NCBI GenBank assembly: GCA_937873035.1
Contig: CALMVA010000040.1
Span: forward strand, 26,534 to 90,533
Source of the DNA: an uncultured Sphingomonadaceae bacterium
Lineage (GTDB): Bacteria; Pseudomonadota; Alphaproteobacteria; Sphingomonadales; Sphingomonadaceae
Length of the DNA: 64,000 nucleotides
Direction: 5' to 3'
The notes under the pieces are model-generated. The model was not told the origin of the DNA. It saw only the letters and a list, made by a program, of their open reading frames with translations, and did no database searches. The position numbers were made by a program, and so were the translations under genes. How positions within the stretch are numbered: position 1 is the stretch's first letter; each line of letters opens with the position of its first letter. Shown piece after piece: positions 25,758-34,878 of the stretch.

Positions 25758-26423
25758 TCAGGCGGCCGGGTCTTCCAGGCTGTAGCCAAGGCCGCGAATC
25801 GTCGTGATCACGTCTTGCCCCAGCTTCTTGCGGATGCGCGTAACAAACACTTCGATCGTGTTGGAATCACGGTCAAAATCCTGATCGTAAATATGCTCGA
25901 TCAGCTCGGTGCGGCTAACCACCTTGCCCTTGTGGTGCATCAGATAGCTGAGCAGCTTATATTCCTGCGCGGTCATCTTCACCGGCTCGCCCGAAAGCGT
26001 GACGCGGCCCGAACGCGTATCGAGGCGCACATCGCCGGCAACCAACTCAGACGAGGCATTGCCTGACGCCCGGCGGATGAGCGCACGCAACCGTGCGATC
26101 AGTTCCTGCGTCTGGAACGGCTTGGCGAGATAATCATCTGCCCCCGCATCAAGCCCTGCCACCTTGTCGGACCAGCTATCGCGCGCGGTGAGGACCAGAA
26201 CCGGCGTCACCTTGCCTTCCTTGCGCCAGCGATCCAGCACCGTCAGCCCGTCGATTTCCGGCAGGCCCAGATCAAGGATCACGGCATCATAGGTTTCGGT
26301 CGAGCCAAGGAAATGCCCTTCCTCGCCATCCGTCGCAAGGTCGACGGCATAGCCATTATGTTCAAGCGTGGATTTGAGCTGCCTGCCCAGTGTCGGTTCG
26401 TCTTCGACAATCAAAATGCGCAT
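25758..26423 (-). CDS. OmpR/PhoP-family response regulator
   Basis: A 221-residue regulator. The receiver domain has MRILIVEDEPTLGRQL, phospho-acceptor Asp in DAVILDLGLPEIDG, and Lys in DYLAKPFQTQ. The C-terminal winged helix is intact (LTAQEYKLLSYLMHHKGKVVSR, FVTRIRKKLG). It is the first gene of the two-component operon, with ATG start. Upstream on the same strand lies a small secreted PepSY-like gene, 37 bases away. That neighbour is a common companion of such systems and could be part of the regulon. Confidence 0.95.
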   Translation of the reverse strand: MRILIVEDEPTLGRQLKSTLEHNGYAVDLATDGEEGHFLGSTETYDAVILDLGLPEIDGLTVLDRWRKEGKVTPVLVLTARDSWSDKVAGLDAGADDYLAKPFQTQELIARLRALIRRASGNASSELVAGDVRLDTRSGRVTLSGEPVKMTAQEYKLLSYLMHHKGKVVSRTELIEHIYDQDFDRDSNTIEVFVTRIRKKLGQDVITTIRGLGYSLEDPAA

Positions 26424-26460
26424 GGCATCCCCTTAAGCTCCCAATTTCATCCAGATAGGC

Positions 26461-26784
26461 TCAATTGCCGGCTTGGGCAATGATTGCGCCCGACCGCCCG
26501 TCGACATCGATCCAGATGACCGATGATCCGCGCACGAACTTGAGCCGGTAACGCATCACATCCGAATCGAATTCCGCACCAATATAGTTGGCACCACGAC
26601 GCTTCATTGCCGGAACGACCGTGCCTTCAATGTTGCGCAACGAATGAACCGACCCACGCCGCGTGGCATTGAGCGCCGCATCCTGCTCATCCCGACGGCT
26701 CTGCTGGCCAAGCGCCGCCGTAGCCAGCAATGCAGCAAGGCAGGCCGACCCAAAGAGTTTGAACGAGGCGTTGAACTTAATCAC
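26461..26784 (-). CDS. Small secreted PepSY-like protein
   Basis: A roughly 107-residue protein starting at a GTG (MIKFNASFKLFGSACLAALLA), with a signal peptide ending near ALGQQ. The mature part has VVPAMKRRGANYIGAEFD, YRLKFVRGSSVIWIDVDGRSGAII. This pattern, a strand followed by VDGRSG, is that of the PepSY/YpmB fold. It should be periplasmic. It is 37 bases upstream of the response regulator gene on the same strand, so it may lead that operon. The N-terminal extension of the open frame to 26859 is not supported. The exact start is uncertain because no clear ribosome site is visible. Confidence 0.75.
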   Translation of the reverse strand: MIKFNASFKLFGSACLAALLATAALGQQSRRDEQDAALNATRRGSVHSLRNIEGTVVPAMKRRGANYIGAEFDSDVMRYRLKFVRGSSVIWIDVDGRSGAIIAQAGN

Positions 26785-26881
26785 GAATTGAGCGCATAGC
26801 AGACGGGATTGAATAGGCCATGAATGGCCCGTGCAGTTTTCGTCCAGTTTCCTCCCCACTCCATTAATCCGGTTCCACAGA

Positions 26882-28663
26882 ATGTCAGCACCTGTTTTGA
26901 GTTATGAAGGCCTTGGGCTTGTCCAGGGGTCTGGATGGCTGTTTCGCGGCCTTGACATCTATATCGGTGAGCGAGACCGGTTGGCGCTGATCGGCCGCAA
27001 TGGCGCGGGCAAGACGACGCTCTTCAAGCTGCTCGCCAATCGCATCGACTGTGATGAAGGCCGCCGCACGGTCGTTCCGGGCACCAATGTGGTGCTGCTG
27101 GAGCAGGAGCCGGACCTTAAGGGCTTTGCGACGCTGCGCGATTACACCATTTCCGGCGAAGATGCGCCGCCGCTGCATGAGGTGGAGGCCATTGCCGACC
27201 AATTGGGCATAGACCTCTCGCGCGAGGCCACAACCGCGTCAGGCGGGGAACGCCGCCGCGCCGCAATCGCCCGCGCGCTGGCGATGAACCCGGACGTGCT
27301 CTTGCTCGACGAGCCGACCAACCATCTCGACCTTGCCGCGATTGACTGGCTGGAAGACTGGCTCAACCGCTTTACCGGCGCATTCATCGTCATCAGCCAT
27401 GACCGCACTTTCCTCACGCGCCTGACACGCCAGACGGTCTGGATAGACCGCGGTATCGCCCGCCGTGCCGAGGTGGGCTTTGGTGGCTTTGAGGCCTGGC
27501 AGGAAAAGGTCTTTGCCGATGAAGCGCGCGCGGCGGAAAAGCTTGACGCCAAGCTGAAGCTTGAACTCCACTGGCTCCAGCGCGGCGTGACGGCGCGGCG
27601 CAAGCGCAATCAGGGGCGGCTTGAAAAGCTGAACCAGATGCGGGCCGCCCGCGCCGCGATGATCGGCCCGACAGGCGCTGCCAAAATGTCGGTTGAAAGC
27701 GACGATGTTCGCTCCAAATCGGTCATCACCGCCGAGGGCGTGAGCAAATCCTTTGGAGATCGCACGCTCATCCGCAACTTCACGCTGCGCATCCAGCGCG
27801 GCGACCGCATCGGTATTGTCGGCGCAAACGGCACGGGCAAGACGACGCTGCTCAAGCTGCTGACAGGCGAGATCGCCCCGGATGAAGGCAGCATCACGCT
27901 CGCCAAGACCCTCAACGGCATCGTCATCGACCAGCAACGCGCGCTGCTGAGCGGCGACAAGCGCGTGCGCGACGTGCTGGCTGATGGTGGCGACTGGGTG
28001 ACGGTGCGCGGCGAAAAGAAGCACATCAAGGGCTATTTGAAGGAGTTTCTGTTCGACCCCGAATTGTCCGACGCCCGCGTGGCGACCTTGTCCGGCGGGG
28101 AACAGGCGCGGCTTCTTCTCGCGCGTGAATTTGCCCGCCAGTCGAACCTCCTCGTCCTCGACGAGCCGACCAACGATCTCGATCTTGAAACGCTCGATCT
28201 GCTTCAGGAAGTGATTGCCGATTATGATGGCACGGTGCTGATCGTCAGCCACGACCGCGACTTTCTGGATCGCACGGTCACGCTGACGCTGGGCCTCGAT
28301 GGGTCTGGCAAGGTCGACATCGTGGCGGGCGGCTATGCCGATTGGGAACGCAAGCGCACCGCCCCCAAGACTGCCGCCAAGGCCAAGACAGCAGTCGCCC
28401 CCACGCCTGAAAAGCCCAAGGTCCAGACCAAGCTCAGCTACAAGGACCAGCGCGACTATGATCTGCTGCCCGCACGCGTGGAAGAACTCGGCGCGGAAAT
28501 CGAGCAGGCGGAAACCATCCTTTCCGACCCTGAACTCTACAGCAAGAACCCCGCACGCTTCGCGGCGTTGACGGCCAAAATCGAAAAGCTGCGCGACGAG
28601 CGCGATGCGGCGGAAGAACGCTGGCTTGAACTCGCCGAAATGGTCGAGAGTCTCGGCAGTTAA
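26882..28663 (+). CDS. uup: ABC-F family ATPase (Uup type)
   Basis: A 593-residue soluble protein with two ABC domains. Walker A sequences are GRNGAGKTT near residue 41 and GANGTGKTT near residue 320; signatures are SGGERRR and SGGEQAR. Walker B/linker blocks LLDEPTNHLDL and VLDEPTNDLDL are separated by the ABC-F linker. The C-terminal coiled-coil extension (EKLRDERDAAEERWLELAEMVE) is the Uup-type domain. It has no membrane segments; such proteins act on the ribosome or on branched DNA intermediates. It converges with and overlaps the next gene by four bases. Confidence 0.95.
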   Translation: MSAPVLSYEGLGLVQGSGWLFRGLDIYIGERDRLALIGRNGAGKTTLFKLLANRIDCDEGRRTVVPGTNVVLLEQEPDLKGFATLRDYTISGEDAPPLHEVEAIADQLGIDLSREATTASGGERRRAAIARALAMNPDVLLLDEPTNHLDLAAIDWLEDWLNRFTGAFIVISHDRTFLTRLTRQTVWIDRGIARRAEVGFGGFEAWQEKVFADEARAAEKLDAKLKLELHWLQRGVTARRKRNQGRLEKLNQMRAARAAMIGPTGAAKMSVESDDVRSKSVITAEGVSKSFGDRTLIRNFTLRIQRGDRIGIVGANGTGKTTLLKLLTGEIAPDEGSITLAKTLNGIVIDQQRALLSGDKRVRDVLADGGDWVTVRGEKKHIKGYLKEFLFDPELSDARVATLSGGEQARLLLAREFARQSNLLVLDEPTNDLDLETLDLLQEVIADYDGTVLIVSHDRDFLDRTVTLTLGLDGSGKVDIVAGGYADWERKRTAPKTAAKAKTAVAPTPEKPKVQTKLSYKDQRDYDLLPARVEELGAEIEQAETILSDPELYSKNPARFAALTAKIEKLRDERDAAEERWLELAEMVESLGS

Positions 28664-29472
28664 AGCGTTTTGCCCGCGCGGCCTGCAAGTTCAACGGCAT
28701 AATGCCATGCGACGCGGCCTGACCGCGCGCCACGCTGGGTGGCCCAGGTGAGCGCATCCTGCTCATCAAAGGTCAGCCCCAGATGGCGCGCATAGCCCGC
28801 GACCATCTCCAGCCACACATCCTGTGTGCAGACATGGAAGCCAAGGCTGAGGCCAAAACGGTCCGCCAGCGCCAGATTATCATCAATCGCATCGCGCGGA
28901 TTGATGGCGCTGGACTGCTCTTCCAGATTGCGCGGCACGATGTGGCGCCGGTTGGCGGTCACATAGAGGCGGACGTGCGCCGGGCGCGCTGAAATGCCCC
29001 CATCGAGCACCGAGCGGATATGGCGCATCCGCGGATCGCCCTGTTCAAAACCAATATCATCGATAAAGACCAGCGTCGGCACGCTCTGGCGCGCGAGAAG
29101 CGCAAAGAGATCGGGCAGCGTTTCCATGTCGTCGCATGAGGCTTCAACAAGACGGAGCGCGCCCCCACCCGCCTGCACGGCGGCCGTTGTCGATTTGACC
29201 AGCGCCGACTTGCCCGTGCCACGCGCCCCCCAGAGCAAAATGTCATGCGCGGCGTGGCCCGCCGCCAGGCGTCGGCTGTTTTCAAGAATGGCCGCCTTTT
29301 GCATATCGACGCCCGCGAGCAGACCAATCGACACGGGACGGAAACCGCTCGCAGGCATAAGCCGCCCACCCTGCCACACATAAGCGGGCGCATCATCAAG
29401 TGCCGTGCGCTGTGGTGGCGGTGACATACGCTCAAGAGCTTCGGCGATGCGGGTGAGTGCGTCCTTATCCAT
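28660..29472 (-). CDS. DUF815-type P-loop ATPase
   Basis: A 270-residue AAA-like ATPase. Walker A is LLWGARGTGKSALVK near residues 79-93, Walker B is TLVFIDDIGFEQGD, with a sensor-like TANRRHIVPRNLEEQ. The C-terminal small helical domain is present. This matches the DUF815 family, whose function is not established. It is a single gene converging on uup with a four-base overlap of stops. ATG start. Confidence 0.9.
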   Translation of the reverse strand: MDKDALTRIAEALERMSPPPQRTALDDAPAYVWQGGRLMPASGFRPVSIGLLAGVDMQKAAILENSRRLAAGHAAHDILLWGARGTGKSALVKSTTAAVQAGGGALRLVEASCDDMETLPDLFALLARQSVPTLVFIDDIGFEQGDPRMRHIRSVLDGGISARPAHVRLYVTANRRHIVPRNLEEQSSAINPRDAIDDNLALADRFGLSLGFHVCTQDVWLEMVAGYARHLGLTFDEQDALTWATQRGARSGRVAWHYAVELAGRAGKTL

Positions 29473-29505
29473 GGCGTGCGCGTTAAGCGCGTTGGCACCG
29501 CTCTG

Positions 29506-31431
29506 TCAAAGCCGGGCTTGCGCCAACTGGCGGCTGATTGCAGGGTCAGCAGGGGCCAGCGCGTGAGCCTTCACCAGCATCGCAACCGCGCCCTTTCGAT
29601 TACCCGCCTTGTGGCGCGCCCAGCCCAGCGTCGCTGTAACCGACGCGTTATTGGGTGAAAGCGCATATGCCGCCTCTGCAAAGGCCAACGCCTTGCCCGC
29701 GTCCCCAAGCTGGAGATATGCCCAGGCAAGGTTGTTGAGAAGCGCCGCATCCCGGCTGCCGATGCGATCCCGCACGATTTCCAGATCGGCAATTGCGCTG
29801 TTCCATTGCTGCGCGTGCATCCGCATATCGGCACGCGCAAGGCGCATCGGCACGCTCTGAGGATTTTGCCCCAGATAAAGGTTCACAACGCCAATCGCCG
29901 ATGCAGCATCACCCGACATGGAAAGCCCACGCGCCAAACGCAGCGCCGTGCTTTCCGAAAAATCGAGATTGGCGGCGACACGATAGGCCTCCACAGCCCC
30001 GCGCCAATTGCCCATTTGCGCGGTAATATCCCCCACCATGACATGGGCCGCAGGCGCGCCGGCGTTCCGCGCGCGCAACAGCATGGCGCGCTGCAAGGCG
30101 GCCGCTGGCTGCCCGGCGGCCATTTGCGCCGCCATCCAAGGCACAGCCGCGCGCGTATCGAGCGGATCAACCGCTGGATCAGCGGCGACCAGCGTCAGCG
30201 GCTGGGCCATGCGGACCTGCGGGCTGGATGCGCGTTCCAGAATGGTGGCGGCCGCCAGCCGATCCCCCTTCGCCTCCAAGGCCCTGCCCAGCAGGCTGAG
30301 GCTGTAGCTATCGGCATCTGCCCGCGCCGCGATGGGGGAAAGCGCCGTGATCGTGCCATCGAGATCACCCGCGCGCCAAAAGGCCAGCCCAAGCAGCCGT
30401 CGCGCAGCAAGGTTCGCCGGTTGCTGCTCAACCAGAAGCCCCAGCCCCTCAATCGCGCGTTCCGGCGCGTCTGCCTGAAGATCGATGCTCGCCTGAAGAA
30501 GCCGGACGGCGGGTTCATTGTCCAACTGTCCAGCGGTGCGCTGCACTAGCCCGCGCGCCAGATCAAACTTGCCTGCCCGCGCCGCCATGACAGCCTGAAG
30601 ATACCAGGCGCGCGCATTGCCCTGATCGAGCGACAAGACGCGGCGCGTCAGATCAAGCAATGCGCGATTGTCGCCCGCATCACCGCTTGTCGCTGCAAGT
30701 TGCAGCAAGGCCGGAATGTTGTTGGCATCAACATCCAGCGCGCGACGAAACCAGGGCATGGCAGCGCCCAGCCCGTAGCGATGGCGATCCAGTTCCCCAG
30801 ACAGCACCAGCGCCTTCACGTTGCGCGGCGCCAAACGCACAGCTTGTGCGGCGGCGGCAAAGGCGCCTGCCATGTCGCCCGTCTCCAGCCGAAAACGGCC
30901 AATATCGGTCCACAACGCAGCCGACGGCGTGGTCGACTGGAGGGCCGCGTCAAATTCTGCCTTTGCCGCCGCCAGATCGCCCTTTGTGATGTAAGCGCGG
31001 GCCCGGATGCGTGCGGCATATTGGGCCTGCATCGGCGCGGCGGTCGCCGCCAGCGCAAGTGCACCATCCGCGTCTCCGGCAAGCAGTCGCGCATGAGCCT
31101 TCAGATGCGCAATCGCATCCGCGCGCGCCCCCAGCGCCTCTGCCCGATCAAGCTCTGCCTGCGCGCCTTCTGCATCTTCCAGATCAAGCAAGACCTGCGC
31201 CTGCGCCACGCGTGCCGCAATGTTGGCGGGGTCCGCCTTGATGGCGTTCATCAACTCGACGCGCGCCGCACGCACATTGCCCTCGACATAGAAGCGCGCG
31301 CCGCGCCCAAGCGCCGCGCGCGCGGCATCTGCATCGCTCGATGACGCCCAAACCGCGCCACCCAGCACCATCGCCGCCGCCACTGCCAGAACGGGAGAAA
31401 CCAGACGCACGTTGCTAGACCTGCATCCCAT
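29506..31431 (-). CDS. prsT: XrtA/PEP-CTERM system TPR-repeat protein PrsT
   Basis: A 641-residue protein with an N-terminal signal/membrane segment (SPVLAVAAAMVLGGAVWA). It then has TPR repeats along nearly all of its length, for instance GDADGALALAATAAP, GDMAGAFAAAAQAVRLAPRN and LLNNLAWAYLQLGDAGKALAFAEAAYALSPNN near the C-terminus. The PrsT family in exosortase XrtA systems has this layout but is usually longer. The ATG lies 16 bases inside the 3' end of prsR, so it is the last gene of the sugar transferase-prsK-prsR-prsT operon. It is likely periplasmic and helps assemble or sense the exported polysaccharide or PEP-CTERM cargo; that role is inferred. Confidence 0.85.
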   Translation of the reverse strand: MGCRSSNVRLVSPVLAVAAAMVLGGAVWASSSDADAARAALGRGARFYVEGNVRAARVELMNAIKADPANIAARVAQAQVLLDLEDAEGAQAELDRAEALGARADAIAHLKAHARLLAGDADGALALAATAAPMQAQYAARIRARAYITKGDLAAAKAEFDAALQSTTPSAALWTDIGRFRLETGDMAGAFAAAAQAVRLAPRNVKALVLSGELDRHRYGLGAAMPWFRRALDVDANNIPALLQLAATSGDAGDNRALLDLTRRVLSLDQGNARAWYLQAVMAARAGKFDLARGLVQRTAGQLDNEPAVRLLQASIDLQADAPERAIEGLGLLVEQQPANLAARRLLGLAFWRAGDLDGTITALSPIAARADADSYSLSLLGRALEAKGDRLAAATILERASSPQVRMAQPLTLVAADPAVDPLDTRAAVPWMAAQMAAGQPAAALQRAMLLRARNAGAPAAHVMVGDITAQMGNWRGAVEAYRVAANLDFSESTALRLARGLSMSGDAASAIGVVNLYLGQNPQSVPMRLARADMRMHAQQWNSAIADLEIVRDRIGSRDAALLNNLAWAYLQLGDAGKALAFAEAAYALSPNNASVTATLGWARHKAGNRKGAVAMLVKAHALAPADPAISRQLAQARL

Positions 31432-32788
31432 AATGTTTCAGCAAGTCATAAAGCGTGGGCCGGCTGATCCCCAGCAGCTTGGCGGCATTAGAGATATTGC
31501 CCTCAGTGCGGGCAATCGCCCGGCGGATTGCCAGTCGATCGGCGCGCTCTCGCACGGCCTTCAGATTGATGACTTCTGCCGTATCATCCTCTTCGGCAGA
31601 AGCAGGCAGATCAAGGTCTGCCGCCGTCACCAGCCGCCCTTCGGCCATGATAACGGCGCGCTTCATGCGGTTTTCCAGTTCGCGCACATTGCCCGGCCAG
31701 CCCCAGCGGTCGATGGCCGCCAAAGCATCAGGTGCCAGCCCCTTCACATTGGGGTTCATGGCAGCGGCAAATTTGGTCGCAAAATGGCGCGCCAACAGCC
31801 CGGCATCGCCCAGACGATCCGCAAGGGCTGGAATACGCACCACGATTTCGGCCAGGCGGTAATAAAGATCTTCGCGGAAGCTCGCTTCGGCGATCATCGC
31901 ATCAAGGTTCTGGTGCGTTGCGCAAACGATGCGCGTATCGACCGGAATGGGCTTTCGCCCGCCGATCCGCTCCACGACGCGCTCTTGCAGAAAGCGCAGC
32001 AGCTTGACCTGCAAGGGCAGCGGAATATCTCCCACTTCATCAAGGAAGAGCGTGCCACCCTGCGCCATTTCGATCTTGCCTTCGGTCGTTTTGACCGCGC
32101 CCGTAAACGCACCTTTTTCAAAGCCGAACAATTCGGCCTCCAGCAGCGTTTCAGGGATGGCTGCACAATTGATAGCGATAAACGGACCGCGTGCCCGGTT
32201 TGAGCTGTCGTGCAGTCCACGCGCCAGCAATTCCTTGCCGGTGCCGCTTGCGCCAAGCAGCATGACTGTAACATCCGCCTTGGCCACGCGCTCGATGGTT
32301 GAGGCGACTTTCAGCATCTCAGGTGCCGCCGTAATCAATCCACCCAGCACGCTCACACTTCCGGGTGCCGCCGCTGCCAGCCGTGCATTGTCGGCCTCGA
32401 TGGCGTGGACGTGAAAGGCGCGCTTCACGATATGGCCCAGTTCGTCAATATCGACGGGCTTCTGGTAGAAATCATAGGCGCCCCCCGCAATCGCGCGCAT
32501 AGCACTTTCGCGCGCGCCATGGCCGGAGGCGACGATCACCTTGGTGTCAGGCTTGAGCTTCAGTATGGCCTCAAGCGTGGCGAAGCCTTCGGTCACGCCA
32601 TCAGGATCAGGCGGCAGGCCAAGATCGAGCGTGACCACATCCGGCTCTTCCGCGCGCAACAGGTCAATCGCCAATGAGCGATCGCCTGCCACAAGCACGT
32701 CATAGCCATCATAGGCCCAGCGCAATTGCCGCTGCAAACCTTCGTCATCCTCGACGATGAGCAATTTGGGTCGGGGGGGCTCGGTCAT
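31415..32788 (-). CDS. prsR: Sigma-54-dependent response regulator PrsR
   Basis: A 457-residue NtrC-type regulator. The receiver domain has phospho-acceptor Asp55 (VVTLDLGLPP) and Lys110. The AAA+ domain has Walker A GASGTGKE at 179-186, the sigma-54-contacting GAFTGA at 226-231 and Walker B GGTLFLDEVGD. The Fis-type helix-turn-helix ends the protein (GNISNAAKLLGISRPTLYDLLKHYG). All elements are intact, so it should activate sigma-54 promoters when phosphorylated. The receiver's form and the neighbours mark it as PrsR of the PEP-CTERM system. Its ATG overlaps the prsK stop (ATGA). Confidence 0.94.
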   Translation of the reverse strand: MTEPPRPKLLIVEDDEGLQRQLRWAYDGYDVLVAGDRSLAIDLLRAEEPDVVTLDLGLPPDPDGVTEGFATLEAILKLKPDTKVIVASGHGARESAMRAIAGGAYDFYQKPVDIDELGHIVKRAFHVHAIEADNARLAAAAPGSVSVLGGLITAAPEMLKVASTIERVAKADVTVMLLGASGTGKELLARGLHDSSNRARGPFIAINCAAIPETLLEAELFGFEKGAFTGAVKTTEGKIEMAQGGTLFLDEVGDIPLPLQVKLLRFLQERVVERIGGRKPIPVDTRIVCATHQNLDAMIAEASFREDLYYRLAEIVVRIPALADRLGDAGLLARHFATKFAAAMNPNVKGLAPDALAAIDRWGWPGNVRELENRMKRAVIMAEGRLVTAADLDLPASAEEDDTAEVINLKAVRERADRLAIRRAIARTEGNISNAAKLLGISRPTLYDLLKHYGMQV

Positions 32789-34878
32789 GCAGCCTTTACC
32801 TTATCCTCGGTTGACATATTGGCGCTATCCCGCGCCAGTGGAAGAAAAATGGAGAAGGTTGTGCCCTCTCCCTCTCGGCTCTGCACGTCGAGGCGACCAC
32901 CCATCGCTGTAACAAGCGCGCGCGCTTCAAACGCGCCTACGCCAAAGCCACCATCCTTGGTTGAGGTGAAGGGCTTGAACAGATCGGTGCGAATGAAGTG
33001 CGTGGACATACCGCATCCCTTGTCGATCACTTCGATCACGGCCTGATCGCGCACAGTGCGCACGCGCAACGTGACCGGCTCTGTCGGTGGGCTGGCCTCG
33101 ATCGCGTTCTGCACAAGGTGCACGACGGCCTGCTCAAGCCGCGCCGGGTCTGCCACAAGATATAATTTGGGCTCGCCCGTGGTGACAACCGCGTGCTGCA
33201 TCCGCTTGGCGGTGACAATGCGCTCAAGCACCGGCCCCACCTGTATGGCGCGCGGCTCTTCTGCCTGCGCCTTGTTGTGCTGCGACAGTCGCGCCAGCAG
33301 ATCGTTCATCCGGGCGACGGATGATTTGAGCGTTACGATCATGTCCGCCTGAAAATCAGGGTTTCCGGCATATTTCTCGGCATTGCGCGCGACAAGGCTC
33401 AGCTGGCTCACCAGATTCTTGATGTCGTGCATGATGAAGGCGAAGCGGCGGTTGAACTCATCAAAACGCTGCGCGGTCGCCAATGCCTCCTGCCCATGCG
33501 CTTCGGCCAGATAAGTTGCGACCTGACTACCCACGACTTTCAGCAGATCGAAATCTTCCCAATCCAGCGTGCGGGCAACCAGCGGGCGCCCCAGCACGAC
33601 AAGGCCCGCCAGGCGACCAAAATGGATCAGCGGCACAATCGCCCAAGCGGACTGATCGGCAAGAAGCCATTCGGGAACGGCGGCCGCCTCCTCGTCATTG
33701 CCCTCAAAGTCGCCGCGCAGCGCATCAAGCTCGACAATGCGGCCCGTGCGCTCAAAGAAGTCGACCGTGCGTGACGTCGCCGCCTGTCCTGCGCTTGCAA
33801 GGTCTGGCCAGTTCCATTTGGACCGCACGACAAGACTGCCCGCACCATCGGGTTCCATCAGGCAGCCAAAGGGCGATTCTGTAATATCGGCAAGCGCCTG
33901 CACCACCCGCGTATCAAGAGGCGTGCTCGTCGCGCCCGGATTGCCGAGCGTTTCCGAAAAGCGCAGCCATTCCGCCCGATAGTCATAGCGGTGCTGGAAG
34001 AGGTGCTTGGCGATCTTGACCTTGAACCATGCCCGGAAGCGCGCCGAGGGCAGCAATACCAACGCGATGACGGAGCAGCCAAAGACGAAGGCCACCTGCA
34101 CCGGCCGGGCGTGATTGCCCAGCAGCGCACCCAGCACGGCGTTGAGCGCGACCATGGCGATAAGATAGGCGCCAATGGCACCAAGGCTCAGTGTCTGGAA
34201 GGTCGCTGTGCGCGAGAGCCTTACCCGCAAGCCACCGGCGGCATTGGCCGACAAAGCGATGAGCGGCGCTGCCATGCCGACCGCCAATCCGCGTAACGCC
34301 AAAAGCTCTACCGACCAGCTCGCCGACAGGTAGGACACGGTATAGAGGTTGAGGTCATAGACCCAGATCACTGACAGGGCCGTTAGCGGCAGCCGCAGCG
34401 CAGAGCGGGTATCGGTGGTGCCCGCGGTATAGAGATTGTGGACGAGCACCAGCGCCCCCACCGAAAAGAGCATCCCCAGCACGAAGGAAGAGTAAGTCAC
34501 CGCGCGCGTGATCCCCGTACCCTGCTGCGCATCGGCCTGAACCAGCACAAAGCCAAGCTGGACGACGCCCACAAAGAGCAGCGCGCCATAAAGTGCGCCC
34601 ACCGTCAGATGCTTGCCCTGCCCTTCGTCCCGCCGCCAAAACGCATACATGAAGCCAAGCCATGCAAGGTTGCGGGCGATTTCGCTCGCCAGTGCGAGCG
34701 GGGCCGCAGCCCCCTGGGAGGCGCTGAGCAGCGCCCAAGCGGAGGTCATGGCGCTGGCGAGGACAAGTGGCCAGACACCCCGGCCCTTAGACAGATCCTT
34801 GAGCAACCACACCGCGATGGCCGCAAAGAGGATTGCGGTTACCGCATGGCCCCATTGCGACACGAAACCGAGCATCAT
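32785..34878 (-). CDS. prsK: XrtA/PEP-CTERM system histidine kinase PrsK
   Basis: A 697-residue kinase. About eight to nine N-terminal membrane segments span the first 310 residues, an unusual sensor typical of PrsK. A GAF domain follows (around residues 330-460, DLLKVVGSQVATYLAE). The H-box is IMHDIKNLVSQ with His484, and the ATPase domain has NAIEASPP, DKGCGM, FGVGAFEARALVTAMGG. It is paired with PrsR downstream (ATGA overlap). Its start overlaps the stop of the sugar transferase gene. It would sense the membrane state or polysaccharide export and drive PrsR phosphorylation; the actual cue is not known. Confidence 0.93.
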   Translation of the reverse strand: MMLGFVSQWGHAVTAILFAAIAVWLLKDLSKGRGVWPLVLASAMTSAWALLSASQGAAAPLALASEIARNLAWLGFMYAFWRRDEGQGKHLTVGALYGALLFVGVVQLGFVLVQADAQQGTGITRAVTYSSFVLGMLFSVGALVLVHNLYTAGTTDTRSALRLPLTALSVIWVYDLNLYTVSYLSASWSVELLALRGLAVGMAAPLIALSANAAGGLRVRLSRTATFQTLSLGAIGAYLIAMVALNAVLGALLGNHARPVQVAFVFGCSVIALVLLPSARFRAWFKVKIAKHLFQHRYDYRAEWLRFSETLGNPGATSTPLDTRVVQALADITESPFGCLMEPDGAGSLVVRSKWNWPDLASAGQAATSRTVDFFERTGRIVELDALRGDFEGNDEEAAAVPEWLLADQSAWAIVPLIHFGRLAGLVVLGRPLVARTLDWEDFDLLKVVGSQVATYLAEAHGQEALATAQRFDEFNRRFAFIMHDIKNLVSQLSLVARNAEKYAGNPDFQADMIVTLKSSVARMNDLLARLSQHNKAQAEEPRAIQVGPVLERIVTAKRMQHAVVTTGEPKLYLVADPARLEQAVVHLVQNAIEASPPTEPVTLRVRTVRDQAVIEVIDKGCGMSTHFIRTDLFKPFTSTKDGGFGVGAFEARALVTAMGGRLDVQSREGEGTTFSIFLPLARDSANMSTEDKVKAA

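Noticed and set aside
24398..26423. Two-component system as PhoPQ
   Set aside because: Domain layout is similar, but there is no specific evidence of a Mg2+-sensing acidic patch, so only a generic name is given.
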